From 34-65-8 sp963529855 (GTDB lineage Bacteria; Pseudomonadota; Alphaproteobacteria; Sphingomonadales; Sphingomonadaceae), in the NCBI GenBank assembly GCA_963529855.1, contig CAURZK010000004.1, positions 124,001 through 188,000 on the forward strand: DNA of 64,000 nt, given 5' to 3'. Under the pieces are notes generated by a model. That model made no database searches, was not told where the DNA came from, and saw only the letters and a program-made list of their open reading frames with translations. Numbering within the stretch: the stretch's first letter is position 1; every line of letters starts with the position of its first letter. The position numbers were made by a program, and so were the translations under genes. Shown piece by piece: positions 1-8,380 of this stretch.

Positions 1-803
1 ATCCCGCTGCCGTTATCGGCCTTGATCGGCTTGGGCATGAAGGTCGCGGTCTTGCCATAGGCATGGGCGACCTGGTGCACGACGTACTTGTAGATCTGCA
101 TGTTGTCGGCGGTTTCGACCAGGGTCGAATAGGTCAGGCCCAATTCGTGCTGCGCGGCGGCAACCTCGTGGTGATGCTTGTCGCACGGCAGGCCCATTTC
201 GAGCATGGTCGAGACCATCTCGCCGCGGATGTCGACGGCGCTGTCGACCGGGGCGACCGGGAAATAGCCGCCCTTGGCGCGCGGGCGGTGCGCCATGTTG
301 CCGCTCTCGTATTCCTTGCCGGTATTGGTCGGCAGCTCGATATCGTCGATTGCATAGCCCGATCCGGCATAACCGTCTTCGAACCGCACGTCGTCGAACA
401 TGAAGAACTCGGCTTCCGGCCCGACATAGACCGTGTCGCCGATGCCGGTCGTCTTGAGGTACGCCTCGGCCCGCTTGGCGGTCGAGCGCGGATCGCGCGC
501 GTACCAGTCACCGGTCGACGGTTCGACGATGTCGCAGAAGACGATCAGCATCGAATCGCTGAACGGATCGACGTAGGTGCGCTCCAGATCCGGCTTCAGG
601 ATCATGTCGCTCTCGTTGATCGCCTTCCACCCGGCGATCGAAGAACCGTCGAACATCAGGCCATCTTCCAGTTCGTCCTCGCCCAGCACGCGCGACACCA
701 TGGTCAGGTGCTGCCACTTGCCCTTGGGGTCGGTGAAGCGCAGGTCGACCCATTCGATTTCCTCGTCCTTGATCAGCTTGAGGACGTCTTTGGCCTTGGA
801 CAT
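1..803 (-). CDS. glnA: Glutamine synthetase, N-terminal part (window-edge partial)
   Basis: Type I glutamine synthetase, which makes glutamine from glutamate, ammonia and ATP in the cytoplasm. The minus-strand reading starts at ATG 803 (MSKAKDVLKLIKDEEIEWVD) and runs off the window after about 267 codons. Visible family features are the beta-grasp start with the MFDGSSIAGW segment near residue 50 and the active-site stretch GPEAEFFMFDD near residue 127. The adenylylation region lies outside the window. It sits 35 bp downstream of glnB on the same strand, the usual glnB-glnA operon, so it is probably controlled by nitrogen status through PII. The identity is secure; only the C-terminal half is missing. 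Confidence 0.97.
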   Translation of the reverse strand, partial: MSKAKDVLKLIKDEEIEWVDLRFTDPKGKWQHLTMVSRVLGEDELEDGLMFDGSSIAGWKAINESDMILKPDLERTYVDPFSDSMLIVFCDIVEPSTGDWYARDPRSTAKRAEAYLKTTGIGDTVYVGPEAEFFMFDDVRFEDGYAGSGYAIDDIELPTNTGKEYESGNMAHRPRAKGGYFPVAPVDSAVDIRGEMVSTMLEMGLPCDKHHHEVAAAQHELGLTYSTLVETADNMQIYKYVVHQVAHAYGKTATFMPKPIKADNGSG

Positions 804-838
804 GTGGTTTCCCTTTTCTTGAACGGAATGTGGGTGGA

Positions 839-1177
839 TCAGATCGCGTCGTCGTCACGCTCGCCGGTGCGGATGCGGAGCGCGCTTTCGATGCTGGAAA
901 CGAAAATCTTGCCGTCGCCGATCCGGCCTGTCTGGGCGGCGGCGGCGATCGCCTCGACAGTGCGTTCGGCGATGGCGTCACTGACGACCACCTCCAGCTT
1001 CACCTTGGGCAGGAAATCTACCACGTATTCGGCGCCGCGATAAAGCTCGGTATGCCCCTTCTGCCGACCAAAGCCCTTGGCTTCGGTCACGGTGATGCCG
1101 GACACGCCGATTTCATGCAGCGCTTCCTTCACCTCGTCGAGCTTGAAGGGTTTTATGATCGCTTCGATCTTTTTCAT
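839..1177 (-). CDS. glnB: Nitrogen regulatory protein P-II
   Basis: 112-residue PII signal protein, which senses 2-oxoglutarate, ATP/ADP and, through uridylylation, glutamine, and passes the state to glutamine synthetase adenylylation and NtrB. The start MKKIEAIIKPFKLDEVKEAL is the canonical PII N-terminus; an upstream in-frame extension of 13 codons is not family-like. The T-loop carries the uridylylated tyrosine Y51 in LYRGAEY, and the C-terminal signature IGDGKIFV is present. It lies 35 bp upstream of glnA. The 177 bp upstream region should hold the promoter, but I could not find a convincing sigma-54 -24/-12 pair in it. Confidence 0.97.
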   Translation of the reverse strand: MKKIEAIIKPFKLDEVKEALHEIGVSGITVTEAKGFGRQKGHTELYRGAEYVVDFLPKVKLEVVVSDAIAERTVEAIAAAAQTGRIGDGKIFVSSIESALRIRTGERDDDAI

Positions 1178-1340
1178 GGCCTGTTCCTGCGCCCCGTGCC
1201 GACACGGGCGGGGCAATCCCGCCAGGCCGGCACAATGTCTGATACGCGCGCAGGTTCAAGAAGCGTGCCAAGTGCTGCTCAGGCGCAGCAGGGCCAAACG
1301 CGTCGTTTCATACAGGCCCGGCTGCTTAATCGGAGTCCAG

Positions 1341-1365
1341 TGCTTGCCTAAATATTAGGCAGGCA
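1341..1365 (-). terminator. Hairpin at the end of argC
   Basis: An 11-bp inverted repeat (arms 1341-1351 and 1355-1365, loop ATA, one G-T wobble) whose arm includes the argC stop codon. It lies where argC transcription should end before the glnB promoter. There is no run of U after the stem, so it may be a factor-dependent end or an RNA 3' stabiliser. Confidence 0.4.
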
Positions 1366-2290
1366 GAGCAAGTCCGAGCGTTTCGTCCAGCCCGGCCATC
1401 AGGTTGAGCGACTGAACCGCCGCTCCGCTTGCCCCCTTGCCGAGGTTGTCGAGCACCGCGATCAGGCGGGCGTGATAACCCTCGGCGTTGCCGCGGACAT
1501 GAAGGTTTATCGCATCGCTCGGCGGCTGGTCTGCGCGCAGCAGCAGTTCGGGCAGATCACCGCCGCCCTCCACCCTGATCACGCGCGATCCGGCGTAGTA
1601 TTCGCGCAGCGCGGATTGCAGGGCGTCCGCAGTGACATTGCCGGGCATTGCGCCGAGGTGCAGGGGCACTTCGACCACCATTCCGCGATAGGCGGGGACA
1701 ACCGACGGGGCGAAGATCACGTCATGCGCAAGGCCCGCGTGCAGCTTCATTTCAGCCTGGTGCTTGTGCGTCAGGTCGAGGCCGTAGGTGCGGAAGGCCA
1801 GATCGGGTTCGCGCGCAAACCGTTCGATCAGCGCCTTGCCGCCGCCCGAATATCCGCTGACCGCGTAGACGGTGTAGGGCCAGTCCGCAGGTATCAATCC
1901 GGCGCGAACCAGCGGCGCAATCAGCGCGAGGAAACCCGTGGGGTAGCAACCCGGATTGCTGACGCGGGTCGCCCGTGCCACCACATCGCGCCCGACCAGT
2001 TCGGGAAATCCGTAAGTCCAGCCTTGCGTCACGCGGTGCGCACTGGAAGCGTCGATTACGCGGACCTTGCTGGACGGGTCGATCAGCGCGATGGCCTCCA
2101 TCGCGGCGTCATCTGGCAGACACAGCACGGCAAAGTCCGCTTCGTTGAGCGCCTCGCGCCGGGCGGCCTCGTCCTTGCGGCGGGCATCGTCCAGCACGAT
2201 CAGTTCGAACTCGCTGCGGCCCGCCAGCCGGTCACGGATTTCGAGACCGGTGGTTCCCGCGGCGCCATCGATGAAGACGCTGTGCGTCAC
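1355..2290 (-). CDS. argC: N-acetyl-gamma-glutamyl-phosphate reductase (short type)
   Basis: 311 residues, NADPH-dependent reduction of N-acetylglutamyl-5-phosphate to the semialdehyde, third step of arginine synthesis. The N-terminal Rossmann motif is FIDGAAGTTGLEI, and the catalytic cysteine is C115 in SNPGCYPTG. The length fits the shorter argC class of about 310 residues rather than the 340-residue class. The start lies 9 bp after the stop of the SH3-domain gene, so the aminopeptidase, SH3 and argC genes are probably cotranscribed. Glutamate-family metabolism links it loosely to the neighbouring glnB-glnA. Confidence 0.95.
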   Translation of the reverse strand: MTHSVFIDGAAGTTGLEIRDRLAGRSEFELIVLDDARRKDEAARREALNEADFAVLCLPDDAAMEAIALIDPSSKVRVIDASSAHRVTQGWTYGFPELVGRDVVARATRVSNPGCYPTGFLALIAPLVRAGLIPADWPYTVYAVSGYSGGGKALIERFAREPDLAFRTYGLDLTHKHQAEMKLHAGLAHDVIFAPSVVPAYRGMVVEVPLHLGAMPGNVTADALQSALREYYAGSRVIRVEGGGDLPELLLRADQPPSDAINLHVRGNAEGYHARLIAVLDNLGKGASGAAVQSLNLMAGLDETLGLALPA

Positions 2291-2299
2291 GTGCCAGCC

Positions 2300-2659
2300 T
2301 TACTTGGCGAGAGCGGACAGCGGGAGGTAGCCGGTCGGCCCCTCCGGCCCGATGCATGCCCAAGCCCAGGAACCCGCGCAGTCCAGCACTTCGAATTCCG
2401 TGCCGGCAGGGTAATTCCCCACGCTCTCGGCATCGGCGCGGGGCGAGCGGCGCAGCGTTGCGTCCTCGGCAGTCAGGCGGACCTGCGGCACGACATAGTG
2501 CGCCACCAGATATCGGTCCGCGAGCGCGACATGCGCCAGATCGCCGCGGATCGGCAGCCGCGTCGCCTCGGGCCGTGACACCGGTCCGCTCAGCGACAGC
2601 TGCTGTGTCGGCACTTCGTATTCGTGCTTCGCGCTCACGGTGAAAAAGATACCCCGCAT
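2300..2659 (-). CDS. Small SH3-domain protein
   Basis: 119 residues with no signal peptide visible. Residues about 60-115 form a bacterial SH3-like module (RLTAEDATLRRSPRADAESV, then GTEFEVLD and GYLPLSALAK). From family knowledge, the sequence up to the end resembles the N-terminal SH3 part of sphingomonad NlpC/P60 cell-wall peptidases, which often follow a leucyl aminopeptidase gene. Here the peptidase domain is absent and argC follows within 9 bp. An internal start near MTG/VSAKHEYE cannot be excluded. It may bind peptidoglycan or a protein partner; no enzymatic function is visible. Confidence 0.7.
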   Translation of the reverse strand: MRGIFFTVSAKHEYEVPTQQLSLSGPVSRPEATRLPIRGDLAHVALADRYLVAHYVVPQVRLTAEDATLRRSPRADAESVGNYPAGTEFEVLDCAGSWAWACIGPEGPTGYLPLSALAK

Positions 2660-2704
2660 TTTTGAGTTGCGCGCGCTTATAGCCTGAACGCCGTTACGGC
2701 AAGG

Positions 2705-4093
2705 TTAGCCCTGTCCGTAACGGGTGCGCAGCATGTGAAACGCCGCGCGCAGGCCATAGGCTGCGCCGCCCTTGGGCCGCCCCGGCTTGGCCGCCGGGCG
2801 CCAGGCGAACGTGTCGAAGTGGGCCCAGTCGATCCCGTCCCCGACGAACCGGTCGAGGAACAGGGCCGCCACGCTTGCGCCTGCAAAGGCGTTGGGATGG
2901 GCGTTGTTAGTATCCGCCACGTCGGAGGCAAGCCATTCGCGGTATGCCTCCGGCATGGGCATGCGCCAGCATTCGTCATCGTTTGCCTTGCCCGCCGCGA
3001 CCAGATCGGCGGCAGTTTCGTCGCGCCGGGTGAACAGGGCAGGCAGGTCTGGCCCCAGCGCGACGCGCGCCGCGCCGGTCAGCGTGGCGAAGTCGAGGAT
3101 CAGGTCCGGATTGTCCTCGCTCGCGCGGGTCAATGCATCCGACAGGATCAGGCGTCCCTCGGCATCGGTATTGCCGATCTCCACAGTCGTGCCCTTGCGG
3201 CTTTTGAGGACGTCGCCGGGGCGGAAGGCATTGCCCGAAATCGCATTCTCGACCGCCGGGATGAGCAGGTGGAGCCGCACCGGCAGCCTGGCATCCATCA
3301 CCAGTTCGGCCAGCGCCAGTGCGTGCGCGGCGCCGCCCATGTCTTTCTTCATCAGCAGCATGCCGGATGCGGGCTTGATGTCGAGCCCGCCCGAATCGAA
3401 GCAAACGCCCTTGCCGACAATGGCGACCTTCGGATGCGCCTCATCACCCCATTCCAGCCGGATCAGGCGCGGCGCGTGATGGCGCGCGGCGGCGCGGCCC
3501 ACCGCGTGGATCATCGGATAATCGCGTTCCAGCGCATCGCCGTGGGTCACGTTGATCGCCGCGCCGTGCCGCTTGGCGAGCTTTTCCGCCTCCGCCTCCA
3601 GCGCGGCCGGGCCCATCTCCTCAGGGCCAGTGTTGACGAGATCGGCCACCCAGTCGGTTGCACGCGCTTCGGCCAGCGCGGCAGGAATCGCCTTCGCATC
3701 CTTCGTCAGCAGAACGCGGGGGCCCTGCGCGGCGGGATCGTCCTTGTAACGGGTGAAGCGGTGCTGCGCCGTCTGCCAGCCGAACAGCGCAGGGCCCGGC
3801 TCTCCCTGGACACGGCGATAGGTTCCGGCGGGAAGCACCTCGGCCAGGCGCGCCATGCACCAGCTCGACAGGCTTGCCGGGTCGGCCACGCCGCCCACGG
3901 CGAACCACGCGTCTCCATCGGGGACGATCCCGACCTGATAGCCGCTGCCGTCGAACTTCTGCGCCGCCAGCGCCGCACGCTGCCCGGCAGACAGCGATTT
4001 GGCCCAGTCGGCAAAGCCTTCCTTGTTGACCAGGTGGATGGCGATGGCATCCTGCCCCCGGTCGGGCTGGATCAGGTCGATCTGTTTGCTCAT
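2705..4093 (-). CDS. M17-family leucyl aminopeptidase
   Basis: 462-residue cytoplasmic metallo-aminopeptidase that removes N-terminal residues from peptides. The two-metal active site is visible in the segment VGKGVCFDSGGLDIKP and in the family hallmark NTDAEGRL; KKDMGG supplies further ligands. I chose ATG 4093 (MSKQIDLIQPDRG): the 60 upstream in-frame codons have low-complexity Ala/Ser composition and overlap the divergent lipoprotein promoter. The N-terminal half is the poorly conserved macro-like domain. It is the first gene of a likely operon with the SH3 gene (45 bp gap) and argC. Confidence 0.93.
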   Translation of the reverse strand: MSKQIDLIQPDRGQDAIAIHLVNKEGFADWAKSLSAGQRAALAAQKFDGSGYQVGIVPDGDAWFAVGGVADPASLSSWCMARLAEVLPAGTYRRVQGEPGPALFGWQTAQHRFTRYKDDPAAQGPRVLLTKDAKAIPAALAEARATDWVADLVNTGPEEMGPAALEAEAEKLAKRHGAAINVTHGDALERDYPMIHAVGRAAARHHAPRLIRLEWGDEAHPKVAIVGKGVCFDSGGLDIKPASGMLLMKKDMGGAAHALALAELVMDARLPVRLHLLIPAVENAISGNAFRPGDVLKSRKGTTVEIGNTDAEGRLILSDALTRASEDNPDLILDFATLTGAARVALGPDLPALFTRRDETAADLVAAGKANDDECWRMPMPEAYREWLASDVADTNNAHPNAFAGASVAALFLDRFVGDGIDWAHFDTFAWRPAAKPGRPKGGAAYGLRAAFHMLRTRYGQG

Positions 4094-4130
4094 GCCTCCA
4101 GCCCTAGCGCCATTCGCGGGAGAAAATCCA

Positions 4131-4925
4131 ATGCCGTTTCGCCTCATCGCTCTCGCCGCAACCTTCGCGCTGGCTGCCTGCTCTTCCGCGGACGAGGTGG
4201 CCGAGGACCTGGGCACCGGCCAGGCGGCGACAGCCACTGCCGAAGCCAGTGCAGAGGCTGGCGGCGCGCGCAAGACGCAAGAGAAGACGGACCTCTATTC
4301 ATTCGCTTACGCCTGGCCGAGCGCAGTCGGTGCCATTCCCGCCCTTGCCAGTCAACTCGATCAGCGCGCCGCCAAGGTGAAAGCAGAACTGGCCGAGACG
4401 ACGAGAGCGGAACAGGCGGATCTGGCGGGCGAGGGGATCGAGTTTCGCCCGCACAGCTATCAGATGGAATGGCGTGTGGTTGCAGACGTCCCCCGCTTCC
4501 TCAGCCTGTCAGGCGATTTCGCCACCTATTCGGGCGGCGCGCACGGCATGTACGGCGTCGAATCGCTGGTGTGGGACCGCGAAGCGGGCAGTGCGATGAA
4601 CGGCGCGGCCATGTTTGCCGATCTCGATACGGCGCTGGGCCGGCGGCTGTGCGACGCGCTCAATGCCGAACGGGCCAAGCGGCGCGGCGCGCCGGTCGTG
4701 GGCGGCAGCGGCGACCTGTTCGACGATTGCCCCGGCACGGACGAAGCTACAGTGCTGGTCGGATCGAGTAATGGCCGCACGTTCGACCGGATCGGCATCT
4801 GGTATGGCCCCTACGTGGCAGGGCCCTATGCCGAAGGGGCTTACGAACTCGACTTCCCGGTCGATGCCCGCGTCCTGGCAGCGGTGAAGCCGGAATACGA
4901 AGCGGCGTTCAGCCAGGCGCGCTGA
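4131..4925 (+). CDS. DUF3298-type lipoprotein
   Basis: 264 residues. The N-terminus MPFRLIALAATFALAACSS is a lipoprotein signal with lipobox LAAC (C17). After a short Ala/Glu-rich linker, the region around residue 120 contains SLSGDFATYSGGAHGMYG, the signature of the DUF4163/DUF3298 fold seen in exported proteins related to RsiV/PdaC-type modules. The likely location is the periplasmic face of a membrane. Its start is 37 bp from the divergent aminopeptidase start. The biological role is unknown. Confidence 0.85.
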   Translation: MPFRLIALAATFALAACSSADEVAEDLGTGQAATATAEASAEAGGARKTQEKTDLYSFAYAWPSAVGAIPALASQLDQRAAKVKAELAETTRAEQADLAGEGIEFRPHSYQMEWRVVADVPRFLSLSGDFATYSGGAHGMYGVESLVWDREAGSAMNGAAMFADLDTALGRRLCDALNAERAKRRGAPVVGGSGDLFDDCPGTDEATVLVGSSNGRTFDRIGIWYGPYVAGPYAEGAYELDFPVDARVLAAVKPEYEAAFSQAR

Positions 4926-4964
4926 CTGCTCGCAATTCGCGCGCACAATCGCTACATGCGGGGC

Positions 4965-5792
4965 ATGACCGAATATCAGGTGATCGATAGCGACCAGACC
5001 GTCTACCGCGACGGCACCATCAAGCTGCACGGGCCGGATGGCTTTGCCGGGATGCGCAAGGCCGGGCGGCTGGCAGCCGACATCCTCGACGAACTGACCA
5101 CGTTCGTGGCCCCCGGCGTCACCACCGCGCAGATCGACGACAAGGTGCGCGGCATGATGCTGGATGCTGGCGCTGTACCCGCGACGCTCGGCTATCGCGG
5201 CTATACCCATTCGTGCTGCACTTCGATCAACCACGTGATCTGCCACGGCATTCCGGCGGACAAGGCGCTGAAGGACGGGGATATCGTCAATATCGACGTG
5301 ACCCCGCTGCTCGATGGCTGGCACGGCGATACCAGCCGGATGTTCTTCGCGGGCGAACCGTCGATCAAGGCCAGGCGGCTGGTCGAGGTCACCTACGAAT
5401 GCCTGATGCTGGGGATCGAAGCAGCGTCGCGGCCCGGCGCGCGGCTGGGCGATATCGGCGCCGCGATCGAGGCGCATGCAAGTCAGTTTCGATATGGCGT
5501 GGTGCGCGAATTCTGCGGCCATGGCCTGGGCCGCCTGTTCCACGACGCACCCGAGGTGATCCACGCATCGCGCCCGGGCACCGGGCCGCTGCTGAAGCCC
5601 GGCATGTTCTTCACGATCGAGCCGATGATCAATCTGGGCAAGCCCTGGGCCAAGGTTCTGGGCGATGGCTGGACTGCAGTCACCCGGGACAAGTCGCTGT
5701 CGGCCCAGTTCGAACACTCGATCGGTCTGACCCAGAACGGGGTGGAGATCTTCACCGAAAGCACGCGCGGACTGCACAAGCCGCCATATTGA
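4965..5792 (+). CDS. map: Type I methionine aminopeptidase
   Basis: 275 residues, removes the initiator methionine from nascent proteins. The pita-bread fold ligands are visible: D in NIDVTPLLDGWHGDTSRMF, H in GHGLGRLFHDAP, E in FTIEPMINLG and E in SAQFEHSIGLT. An ATG nine bases upstream is possible, but MTEYQVIDSD matches relatives better. It lies 39 bp after the lipoprotein gene on the same strand and converges on ccmB. Confidence 0.95.
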   Translation: MTEYQVIDSDQTVYRDGTIKLHGPDGFAGMRKAGRLAADILDELTTFVAPGVTTAQIDDKVRGMMLDAGAVPATLGYRGYTHSCCTSINHVICHGIPADKALKDGDIVNIDVTPLLDGWHGDTSRMFFAGEPSIKARRLVEVTYECLMLGIEAASRPGARLGDIGAAIEAHASQFRYGVVREFCGHGLGRLFHDAPEVIHASRPGTGPLLKPGMFFTIEPMINLGKPWAKVLGDGWTAVTRDKSLSAQFEHSIGLTQNGVEIFTESTRGLHKPPY

Positions 5793-5794
5793 TT

Positions 5795-5838
5795 GCGCAC
5801 AGCAATCGGTGCGCGCAACGTCCTGCAGCCTGGGCTGC
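5795..5838. terminator. Two weak hairpins between map and ccmB
   Basis: In the 53-bp convergent gap, GCGCAC (5795-5800) pairs with GTGCGC (5809-5814), and GCAGCC (5825-5830) can pair with GGCTGC (5833-5838). No U-run follows on either strand. A bidirectional transcription end is plausible from position alone. Confidence 0.35.
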
Positions 5839-5845
5839 GGTAATG

Positions 5846-6499
5846 CTAATTCTCACGCGCTGACCTGATTGCTGCCCCCGCCGCGAAGGGGGCAAGGGCA
5901 ACCAGTGCGAGGCTGAGCGCGCCCGCAAAGGCGACGCCGCTGAGGTCGCCGCGCGCCAGCGTACCTGCGCCGAAAATCACGATCGGAACGGCCAGCGGAA
6001 CCAGCATCAGCCCCGACAGCGCAGCATTGGCGCGCAGGCTGGCGGTCAGCGCAGCAATGGCCACGCCGATCGCGGCGAGCCCCGGCGTACCGGCGAGCAG
6101 ACCCAGCAGCAGCAGGCGCACCGTCTCGCCCTCAAGCCCCAGCAGTGCGGCAGCAGGCAGGGTGGCCAGCAGCAGCAGCGGCGCGAAGGCGAGCCAGTGG
6201 GCGACCATCCGCACCGCCATCGCCGCTTCCTCGCTGACGCCGCGCAGGGCAAGCTGGTCGAACACGCCCAATTCCAGATCGGGCGCAACCAGCCGGTCAA
6301 GCGGCAGGATCGCCGCGAGCAGTGCCGCGACCCAGATCACCCCACCGCCGGTCCGCGCCAGAAGCGGCGCGTCCGGTCCCACCGCGAACGGATAGAGCAT
6401 CGCCACGGCAAGGAAAAACAGCAGTGGCAGCAGCGATCCGCCGCGCGGGCCGCCCGGCAGCAGCATCGCAAGATCGCGGCGGAGCAGCGCCAAAATCAT
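5846..6499 (-). CDS. ccmB: Heme exporter membrane protein CcmB
   Basis: 217-residue integral membrane protein with about six hydrophobic segments (for example LLPLLFFLAVAMLYPFAV and APLLLLATLPAAALLGL). With CcmA it forms the ABC transporter that drives release of heme-loaded CcmE in cytochrome c maturation system I. The N-terminus MILALLRRDLAML and the length match the family. Its start overlaps the ccmA stop by 4 bp. CcmC, CcmD and CcmE are not in the window. Confidence 0.93.
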   Translation of the reverse strand: MILALLRRDLAMLLPGGPRGGSLLPLLFFLAVAMLYPFAVGPDAPLLARTGGGVIWVAALLAAILPLDRLVAPDLELGVFDQLALRGVSEEAAMAVRMVAHWLAFAPLLLLATLPAAALLGLEGETVRLLLLGLLAGTPGLAAIGVAIAALTASLRANAALSGLMLVPLAVPIVIFGAGTLARGDLSGVAFAGALSLALVALAPFAAGAAIRSAREN

Positions 6500-7083
6500 G
6501 CCGCGTAGTCCGCCAGCGCAAGTGTGCGCGCACCGGGCAGGGCGATCGACTGGTGCGAGGCGACCAGCGCAATCCCGCCACTGGCGCAGTGCTCTGCAAC
6601 CAGCTCCTCGACCAGCGTCAGGCCTGCAAGGTCGAGGCCGTTCAATGGCTCGTCAAGCAGCCAAAGCGATGCCCGCTGGCCGAGGAGGCGGGCAAGGGCC
6701 GCCCGCTTCTTCTGCCCCGTCGAAAGAAAACGCACCGGCACGTCGCCAAGGGTGCCGATCCCCATCCGCTGGCATGCGTCATCGCGCGCATCGGCGCCTA
6801 TGCCGTCGCAGCGGGCCCAGAAATCCAGCGCGTTCGACAGGGGCACTTCCGGATCGAGCGCGGGGCGTTCGTCGACGAGGGCACGACTGCCTGTGACCGC
6901 CACCGTTCCGGCAAAGGGACGCAATAACCCGGCGGCGATGCGCAAAAGGCTCGATTTGCCGATGCCGTTGGGCCCGGTAACATGCACCGCCTCGCCCGGC
7001 CCGAGCGAGAAGTTGAGCCCTGCGAACAGCACGCGGTCGCCGCGGCGGCAGGCAAGGTCCGTCGCGGCGAGTGAAGCTTGCAT
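6496..7083 (-). CDS. ccmA: Heme exporter ATP-binding protein CcmA
   Basis: 195-residue ABC ATPase. Walker A is GPNGIGKSS (residues 37-45), the signature is LSTGQKKRAALARL, and Walker B is LWLLDEPLNGLD. The short length and the VHVTGPNG context are typical of CcmA rather than generic transporter ATPases. The 4-bp overlap with ccmB fixes the partner. It is divergent from the pterin dehydratase gene across 48 bp, which must carry both promoters. Confidence 0.93.
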   Translation of the reverse strand: MQASLAATDLACRRGDRVLFAGLNFSLGPGEAVHVTGPNGIGKSSLLRIAAGLLRPFAGTVAVTGSRALVDERPALDPEVPLSNALDFWARCDGIGADARDDACQRMGIGTLGDVPVRFLSTGQKKRAALARLLGQRASLWLLDEPLNGLDLAGLTLVEELVAEHCASGGIALVASHQSIALPGARTLALADYAA

Positions 7084-7131
7084 GGGCCAGCGGACTAGGC
7101 GAAAGGGCGCGCGCCCACAAGGAAGGCAATC

Positions 7132-7422
7132 ATGACGCTCGAAAAACTGACCGAAGAAGACCGCGACAACTGGCTCAAGGCACTACCCGGCTGGGAACTG
7201 GCGCGCGGCGGCGAAGCGATCGCGCGGACGTTCACGTTTGCCGATTTCAACGAGGCGTTCGGGTTCATGACCCGCGTGGCCCTGCTGGCCGACAAGCAGG
7301 ATCACCACCCGGAATGGTCGAACGTCTACAACAAGGTGACGATCGAACTGACCACGCACGATGCGGGCGGCCTCACCCACCGGGACACGCGGCTGGCCAA
7401 GGCAATCGGCAAGCTGGTTTAG
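7132..7422 (+). CDS. phhB: 4a-hydroxytetrahydrobiopterin dehydratase
   Basis: 96 residues, dehydrates pterin-4a-carbinolamine so that the pterin cofactor of aromatic-ring hydroxylases can be recycled. The family motif DKQDHHPEWSNVYNKV is complete, with the paired histidines followed by PEW. The N-terminus MTLEKLTEEDRDNWLKAL is standard. No phenylalanine hydroxylase gene is nearby, so it may serve another pterin-dependent process or a distant phhA. Confidence 0.93.
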   Translation: MTLEKLTEEDRDNWLKALPGWELARGGEAIARTFTFADFNEAFGFMTRVALLADKQDHHPEWSNVYNKVTIELTTHDAGGLTHRDTRLAKAIGKLV

Positions 7423-7462
7423 GATTGGCTTCGGCTTTGCCGAGTTCGGCCGGTGCCGCTCC

Positions 7463-7481
7463 GTTTCAGCGGCGCTGAAAC
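7463..7481. terminator. Hairpin between phhB and the SDR gene
   Basis: An 8-bp perfect stem (7463-7470 with 7474-7481, loop GGC) lies in the 67-bp convergent gap. It is symmetrical and could end transcripts from both sides. The flanks are A/C-rich on the plus strand, giving a weak U/G-rich tract on the minus transcript only before the stem. Confidence 0.45.
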
Positions 7482-7489
7482 ACAAACAA

Positions 7490-8296
7490 TCACCTCCCCA
7501 ACGGGCGACTGAGCGATCGCGCCTGCTTCCGGACCTTTCCCGGCATCCAGCGCGCGGCAAAGGCGATCCGGCGGGCAGTCTTGCCCACTATCCAGTGCAG
7601 CTTGTCGCCGTGGACCGCGTCCCATACCGCCTGAGCGACTTCATCGGCGCTGGTCAGTTCCAGACCCGCGCTGGCAACGCGCTGGCGGATCGACTCGTTC
7701 GAACCCTGGTTAGGTGCATGATCGAGCAGCGGGGTCTCGATAAAGCTGGGACAGATCGATGCGACCCGGATGCCATATTCCGCCCATTCGGCATCGAGGC
7801 TTTCGGTTAGGCCGCGCACAGCGAACTTGGTCGCGGAATAGACCGAAGCGCCACCGGTGCCGTATATGCCCGCCGCGCTCGCAGTGTTGACCAGCGCGCT
7901 GCCCGGTGCGGTCTGCTTGAGCCAGGGGAGGGCCGCCTGGGCGCCCCACAGGACGCCCTTCAGGTTGATGTCGAGGCAACGTTCGATTTCTGCCGGCGTG
8001 TTGTCGCTCAGCGATCCACCCAGCGGCACGCCTGCGTTGTTTGCCAGCACGTCGATCCGCCCGCCTGCGGCAGTGGCAAAGGCGGATAAGGCCACGTCCC
8101 ACGCGGCCCGGTCCCGCACGTCGAACAGGTGGCTGTAGGTGAACCCGGTGCCGCACAGTCGTTCCGTCTCGCTCATGCCGGCAGCATCGACATCGCCGAG
8201 GCCCACGAACCAGCCTTCGCGTGCAAACCGCTGCGCGATCGCGCGCCCGATGCCCGATGCACCGCCGGTGACGAATATCGCCTTCTTGCCGCTCAC
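7490..8296 (-). CDS. Short-chain dehydrogenase/reductase
   Basis: 268 residues, classical SDR oxidoreductase of unknown substrate. The cofactor motif is TGGASGIG near residue 9, NNAGV is near residue 88, and the catalytic motif YSATK is near residue 155. GTG 8296 is preferred: it has GGGGAG upstream, and the in-frame ATG at 8356 would place codons inside the upstream terminator hairpin. The variant resembles SDRs annotated only as family oxidoreductases; the C-terminus (RWMPGKVRKQARSLSRPLGR) is basic. Confidence 0.85.
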   Translation of the reverse strand: MSGKKAIFVTGGASGIGRAIAQRFAREGWFVGLGDVDAAGMSETERLCGTGFTYSHLFDVRDRAAWDVALSAFATAAGGRIDVLANNAGVPLGGSLSDNTPAEIERCLDINLKGVLWGAQAALPWLKQTAPGSALVNTASAAGIYGTGGASVYSATKFAVRGLTESLDAEWAEYGIRVASICPSFIETPLLDHAPNQGSNESIRQRVASAGLELTSADEVAQAVWDAVHGDKLHWIVGKTARRIAFAARWMPGKVRKQARSLSRPLGR

Positions 8297-8313
8297 GCCC
8301 AATCTCCCCAACC

Positions 8314-8353
8314 GACAAAAAACAAGCCGCGCGGAGTCGAAACTCCGCGCGGC
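8314..8353 (-). terminator. Rho-independent terminator of the S9 peptidase gene
   Basis: On the minus strand a perfect 12-bp GC-rich stem (8342-8353 with 8326-8337, 4-nt loop) is followed by TTGTTTTTTGT. It lies 27 bp after the peptidase stop and ends only about 17 nt before the GTG of the next gene on the same strand. Confidence 0.88.
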
Positions 8354-8380
8354 CATGTGTTCACCCGATTGACGTTTACG

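Noticed and set aside
63..1043. 326-codon plus-strand frame opposite glnA and glnB
   Set aside because: Covers two secure genes on the other strand; no domain.
1178..1354. Possible sigma-54 promoter before glnB
   Set aside because: TGG...TGC elements are present but with the wrong spacing.
2735..4771. 678-codon plus-strand frame opposite the M17 aminopeptidase
   Set aside because: High GC makes long antisense frames; composition is Arg/His-rich with no domain, and the minus strand has clear M17 motifs.
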